DNA of 64,000 nt. Origin: Mercurialis annua. Taxonomy: Eukaryota > Streptophyta > Magnoliopsida > Malpighiales > Euphorbiaceae. Location: assembly GCF_937616625.2 (NCBI RefSeq), contig NC_065570.1, positions 67,049,665-67,113,664 on the forward strand, written 5' to 3'. A model generated the notes under the pieces. It ran no database searches. It had not been told where the DNA came from and was given only the letters and a program-made list of their open reading frames with translations. A program made the position numbers and the translations under genes. Below are positions 58,922-64,000 of the stretch, in pieces (position 1 is the stretch's first letter; the number at the start of each line of letters is the position of its first letter).

Positions 58922-59221
58922 AGATTAATTACATATAAAATCATGATCTTTACACCAAGTTTCAAAAATAACACGATCTTTAAAATGTGTCAATCACAGA
59001 CACGACCTTTCATTTCTTTTCAATTTCATCATGGGCATATAACTTTCGGTGAAAATTCGCTGATTTGGACACTCGATGGATCTGCCACGTAAATGTCACT
59101 AAAAATTGTCGATGTTATTTTTGAAAAAAAATGAAAGGTGGTGTCTGTGATTAATCTGTTTTAAAGGTCAAGTTATTTTTAAAACTTAGTACAAAGATCA
59201 TAATTTCTTATGTTATTAATC
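58922..59221. mobile_element. MULE-type foldback MITE, 300 bp, 10 bp TSD
   Basis: Inverted arms: TCATGATCTTTACACCAAG...AACACGATCTTTAAAA...ACAGACACGACCTTTCATTT on the left faces AAATGAAAGGTGGTGTCTGT...TTTAAAGGTCAAGTT on the right. CTAATTTTTA flanks both sides (58912-58921 and 59222-59231). Confidence 0.75.
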
Positions 59222-59231
59222 CTAATTTTTA

Positions 59232-60013
59232 GGGCTAACCAAAATGCCTCTAAAATACTTGGGAATCGTTCACTAGAGTCCTGCAAGTTGAATATGACAC
59301 AGGAACGACACATAAGTTTCATTGTTTTGTAAAAAAAATAAACCTAAAATAAGAGAATTGCACAAAAATCACTCACATTGAACTGGCATTATGTATCCGT
59401 TTTAAAATAAGGAATATAGTTCTCTAACATTTGTGCTCTCACTTCTCTCTAAAAAAAACTTTCATTTTCTTCATGTTTTGAGGGTGGGAGAAGATGATTT
59501 TTCCAGCTAACCAGAAAATCATCTTATCTCCGCCCATATTATTAAAGATTATAGATCTACTTTTTATTTTAATAATTTTTTGTTAAAATTTTAATTTCGA
59601 ATTGGATTTTTTTTAGTTTATCATGTTGGAATAAATTTTAAGGTCTTTGCTACCTCATTTGTTTTAATTTTTTAGATCTACCAAAAATCTTTAGTGTTTG
59701 ATCGTTCTTCAAAGTCAAGTTTTTGTAGATCTAAAAATCGGGAGGTTTGTGACTCTTAACTTTATAGATCTAGATGAAGATGATTGTTTTGCAAAAATAC
59801 TACGCTTCAACGGTTAAAGCGGAGTTTCCGCCTCATCGAAGGAAGAAGGTCGAAATCCCCGTCCGACGGTTTATCGTTGTGTCAAGTTTGCGGGATCCAT
59901 GATTAGACTTCTTTTTAATCATTGCTTGTATCGCGTTTGTTGCCTTTTATTGGTTACTTCAATCTTGAAAGATCATATTAAAAAATTAATGTTATATGAC
60001 TTTGATCCTTATA
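59232..60013. other. Intergenic DNA
   Basis: No gene supported; a short frame at 59899-60099 runs into the MULE element and has no motif. Confidence 0.45.
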
Positions 60014-60022
60014 TTGTTATCT

Positions 60023-60931
60023 GGCTAATAATCACCCATGGCCCCTGGCCTTTAGAGCTACGGGCGCTAAACCCTCTGATGTTTAAAAACGGGCGCTAAA
60101 CCCCTAAATTTTGTGTCGGCGCTCACTAAACCCCTTAAGCCCCAAATATGACCAAAATACCCCTGGCGCCGTCTTTTATGGTCAACTGGTATTCTTAAAA
60201 GAAATCTGACACTGTCACATTATCTGCCACATCAGCAAAATACCATAAAAAAATTCAAATACCCAAAATACCCCTAATTTAATTTAGAAAAAGACAAAAA
60301 AAAAATCAGCTCAATCTAATCTAATCCAATAAATTAACCCAAAAAGTAACCCGACCATTTCCCCCATCCGACCACAGCCGCCACCCGACCACCGCCGGAA
60401 AATTTTCCGGTCATCTTCTCCGATTCGAAGATGACCGGAAAATTTTCCGGTCATCGAAAATGCAGATCTGTTCCTCTGAGGAACAGACGACGATTTGTTC
60501 CTCAGTGAGGAACAGACGTCCTCAGAGGAACAGATCTGACGTTTTCGATGACCGAAAAATTTTCCGGTGGTGGCGGTGGTAGTGGTCGGGTCGGTGATGG
60601 AGGGTTGACCAAATGGTTTGAATTAGATTGAGTTAGGTTAGGTTTTTTTTTGGGTTGGATTTTAGGGGTATTTTGATTTAATCAGATATTATATTTAGGG
60701 TGTTTTGGGTATTTTTAATTTTTTTGTCAGTTGATGACGTGTCAACTGGCATGTGGCGCTGTCAATTATTATTTTATTTTTTAAAGACAACCGCCAAAAA
60801 AATACGGCGCCCGGGGTATTTTTGTCCATAAGAGCCTTGGTGAGCGCCGGGGGTTTAGCGTCCGTTTTTAAACATCAGGGAGTTTAGCGCCCGTAGCTCT
60901 AAAGGTCAGGGGCCATAGGTGATTATTAGCC
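60023..60931. mobile_element. MULE-type foldback element, 909 bp, 9 bp TSD
   Basis: Long inverted arms begin GGCTAATAATCACC(C/T)ATGG at both ends and continue through CTACGGGCGCTAAAC. TTGTTATCT flanks both sides (60014-60022 and 60932-60940), identical. The centre (60380-60560) is GC-rich with stacked palindromes: GGAAAATTTTCCGGTCATC pairs and TTCCTC/GAGGAA pairs around CAGATCTG. No transposase. Confidence 0.9.
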
Positions 60932-61147
60932 TTGTTATCTTCATTAATAGATTTATTTTTGGAAAAAAAACTGGTATTATTAATAGAGCAAGAATTTATC
61001 AATTTTCTTGACAGTAACATTTGACGATGGAGCAAAAAAAGAACATGATCGAGCTCATTGGACCAATCAATTTCAGGTTGAGGCTCCATTTTTATCGAAA
61101 TTACACACGATTCAGTCATCATTTTTGTGTCATATGCTTTCTATAAT

Positions 61148-62520
61148 TGTCACGGCCCGAAATCTCGAGTCGAGTTCGGCGCTGGAGAATGGAAGTGGTG
61201 GCTCTGAAACCGTAACAAGCCTGATTTTCGTCTTTAAAATCAAAACATTCATTTATAATCGTATTCATAAAATACATATAACTCCATTTACAAAAGCATC
61301 AGAGTTAAAACGCTTTAACAATAATACATATAAATATTAAAACTCTAGTCTACTGCGGACATCTAAAGTAAACATCTTCTTGCATGACTTGTAAAATAAA
61401 CTTAAAAGTTCAAAAGCTTTAATTAAAATATCTATTTCTTTTCCTGAAAAGTTGGAGGAACAACGGGGTCAGTATAAAACTGAGTGACTTCATAATATTA
61501 CTAATAAATATTACATAAAGGGTAAAATCATTTTAAACCATTTTATGTAAAATAGAGTCTTTTGAAAACATACTTAAAATCCTTTATCAACTCACTGTAA
61601 CATATACGTTGAAAAATATTAATATAAAATATTTCATATATCAAACGATCGTAATCACTCATATTCTATATTTCCTTTCATAATAATAATCATTTAGCCT
61701 CACCCGCCTGACATCGATAGCGAAGCCAGCTGATGTAACCTTATATTTGACATCGATAGCGAAGTCAACTGATGTAACCTTAAACGTCTGACATCGATAG
61801 CAAAGTCAACCGACGACATCGATAGGGAAGCTAACCGATGTATTCCACACGTCTAACATCGACAGCGAAGCCACCCGATATATATTTTATGTGTCGTACA
61901 TATCGCTCCCACATTATTTATTGATGCATTATGTTTGACTTCACATTTAGGATGAATCTTAATTCAAGATTATTATTCAAACTAGTCTGGTTGTCAATGA
62001 CACAATACTTTATTATTACACCAGTCCCGATAACCTCTACCGAGTTACTGATGAGATATAGGTCCCGAGAAATTACTCGCCAAGTTACCTTGTATCAAGT
62101 CTAATTATTAGGTATACATTAGTACAATCTTTCATTGTTCTCATTTGTTGTTTTCGTACGTTATGTTTATTTCTTTTGATCCTTTTTCGGATTATATCTA
62201 ACACACATCTTATAACATACATCTGTGAAATATTCGCATTTCGTCATTGTATATATATATATATATATAGACATGTACAATATGTATTTATTCGTATATT
62301 GTTTATTGTTTGTTGTATATTCTTGTATTCTTGTTTTGTGTATGTTTACTCCCCTATAATTCATTTCATTTGAATTATCTATAACATGTTTATGTTATTG
62401 TCAAACACAACATGTTTATAACATACATTTAAGCAAAACTTATTTAAGATATATATATTTTCAGGACACATATTTTACAAACATACATATATAACATTTC
62501 AATTCATAACGGGACAGAAA
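61148..62520. repeat. TGTCACG-type dispersed repeat, copy 2
   Basis: Starts TGTCACGGCCCG and shares several blocks in order with the element at 32525-34999: the CCTGAAAAGTTGGAGG...GTCAGTATAAAA block near 61441, and the CAGTCCCGATAACC...CCGAGTTACTGATG block near 62024. A TG start and no coding region fit an LTR-like or non-TIR element. The right end is uncertain and the TSD was not found. Confidence 0.5.
61707..61890. repeat. Minisatellite with a GACATCGATAGCGAAG core
   Basis: Five imperfect copies of a unit built on GACATCGATAGCGAAGTCAAC(C/T)GATG-type words, spaced about 30-50 bases. It lies inside the TGTCACG-type repeat. Unequal units and spacing rule out a CRISPR array. Confidence 0.7.
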
Positions 62521-63990
62521 TTGTACCTTGAAAAGTTAATTAACTGATACATATATAATAATATCATAAGACTGACAAATATAATAAAAATTGATTATAG
62601 AAGTCATATTAATCTAAATTAATTGGTCATACGTTATTTTATGTATTTATTTCTTACAACATTTTGGTCCTTTATGAGAAAATGAGCATTTTCCTATTTT
62701 GTAAAAAAAAAAGAGAATATTTTCCTGTTTGCGAAATATGAGCGTTTTCCTAGTTGACAGCGACGTGATATAATAGTCATTAATGAATTGGCACATCAAT
62801 TAATGAAATTTCAATTTAAAACGAAAACTAATGAGATATTTTCGAATTTAAGAAAATACTTACTTTTTCTATTCCTATTTAGGATTCAGCTACACTAATG
62901 AGATATTATCTCTATTTTCAAATGATAATAGGATCCATTTAGTTTATCTTCAAATGATAATATGATCCATTTTCTCTAATGAAATTTCTATCCTTGACAT
63001 TTGTTTTTAAATGATAATATGATCCATTCAGTTTATTTGTATTGAATTTGATCAATTTTCAATTTTATTTGTAAGTTTATAGAAAACAAATAGTACTAAT
63101 AAAAAGAATTAATTGTCTTTATTAATTCCACTGTGTGTATTCAATTTAATTAGACTATTAGTTAAATAAATTCAAATAAATTGATAAAATTACCGATGAT
63201 AAAAGTAGAGCATCAATAGTTGCCCCACTTATTTATTAAAATTTAAATCTTCAAATTTAAATTTTAGAATTCTATAATTAAAATATATTTTTCGGCAAAC
63301 TTATAAATTAAATTTATGTTTAAATTTAATTTGCATACTTTCAAGTATAAAGATCTTTACATATGACATAACTCGACTATTAGAAATTTCAAGATATATG
63401 CTACTCAAAAAAACTAATACGAGGTAAATTACTCTGGTCAGATCAATGAAAACACCAAAAGAGTGAGAGAGATAATGGAAAATAAATTGTACCTTGAAAA
63501 GTTAATTAACGGCGCTGAGCGGCGATGGCGATAGAAGAGAGAGCAGTAATGCAGAATCAAAAAGAGGGAGTGCTTGATAATCCAATTTATTGATTAAAAT
63601 AATTTGTTAAGTCCAGCTTAATTTATTTAATTAAGCAAAAAATCACGTAAAATAGTAAGTAAAAAATTTTAACTTATAATTTTTACTGAACAAATTAAGT
63701 TTTAAAATTTTAATTTTTTATTGATATTTTTTTTTTCATACTCAAGAATAAAAATATTTTAGCACACATATTAATATATTTTTTACAATCACCACGAGTG
63801 CATTAAAATTGTAAAAGTAATAAGTAATGAGCATTTTGCTATTGAGTGAAAAAAGAAGAGAATATTTTCCTATTTAGGACATATGAGGGTTGAGAGCCAC
63901 GTGACATAATTAGGCATTAATGAAGTGGCACATCAATTAATGAAATTTCAGTTTAAAACAAAAAGTAATGAGTTTAACGTTACTTTTTGA
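62517..63990. repeat. Tandemly duplicated segment at the window's right edge
   Basis: The word AATTGTACCTTGAAAAGTTA, with a few shared bases on each side, occurs at about 62517 and again at 63484. Downstream, a ~165 base block with GAATATTTTCCT, GGCACATCAATTAATGAAATTT and TTTAAAAC occurs near 62668-62850 and 63830-63990. The order is the same, but spacing within each copy differs (about 125 and 320 bases), so the copies have diverged by indels. On the minus strand the short repeat reads as a TTTTCAAG/GTACAA donor, so a duplicated exon is possible but unproven. Confidence 0.55.
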
Positions 63991-64000
63991 ATTCCTAAAT

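Noticed and set aside
61008..61340. 110-residue plus-strand frame
   Set aside because: Crosses from intergenic DNA into the TGTCACG repeat; no motif and no homology I recognise.
61707..61890. Regularly repeated GACATCGATAGCGAAG words as a CRISPR array
   Set aside because: Unit and spacer lengths vary, repeats are imperfect, and the context is a plant nuclear repeat.

Overview
The window is plant nuclear DNA, almost certainly from a eudicot. It is very AT-rich, its genes carry several short GT-AG introns, and it holds plant-only families: a type-B response regulator, a CBP60 protein and a DUF1068 protein. I cannot name the species from sequence alone. Four host genes are present. (1) An ABHD17-type alpha/beta hydrolase lies at 3239-5767 (+). 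(2) A type-B cytokinin response regulator lies at 40811-45188 (+). (3) A calmodulin-binding CBP60 protein lies at 46033-50258 (-), tail to tail with the regulator. (4) A small membrane-anchored DUF1068 protein lies at 54110-56792 (-). All four rebuild into full-length open frames from exons I could place at consensus splice sites.

The rest is a mosaic of mobile elements, many with readable termini and target-site duplications (TSDs). From left to right: a Mutator-like (MULE) foldback element (6423-6738); a ~1.1 kb MULE MITE (8395-9522); a short 3' retroposon fragment with a ~30 bp TSD (11014-11072); a complete 4.68 kb hAT transposon with an intact transposase (13285-17961); a 639 bp hAT MITE (18036-18674); a second copy of the 1.1 kb MULE MITE, split by a Harbinger MITE (18940-20592); further Harbinger, Stowaway and MULE MITEs (20753-22084); and an 8.4 kb apparently complete CACTA/EnSpm transposon (22949-31344) encoding TNPD- and TNPA-type proteins, itself inserted into an older MULE-like element (22639-31935).

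From 31.9 to 39.5 kb come a three-copy 182 bp MITE family, a TGTCACG-headed element split by a 1.5 kb solo LTR (33030-34544), another dispersed repeat split by a Stowaway MITE, and more foldback MITEs. The gene-bearing stretch 40-57 kb holds a probable SINE, a small Helitron (51102-51656) and a CACTA-type MITE. The last 7 kb is again repeats, including a 909 bp MULE foldback with a perfect 9 bp TSD (60023-60931), a TGTCACG-type repeat with a minisatellite, and a tandemly duplicated segment at the right edge.

The strongest unusual signals lie in the CACTA element. Its subterminal regions are chains of long, near-perfect hairpins. Its TNPD leader holds a ~267 bp imperfect palindrome just upstream of the start codon. 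A 40 bp acceptor-like segment is duplicated between the TNPD leader and a TNPA intron. The nested insertions also give in-window empty sites that order several transposition events. Exon joins, family names and activity are inferred from sequence only; I ran no searches.
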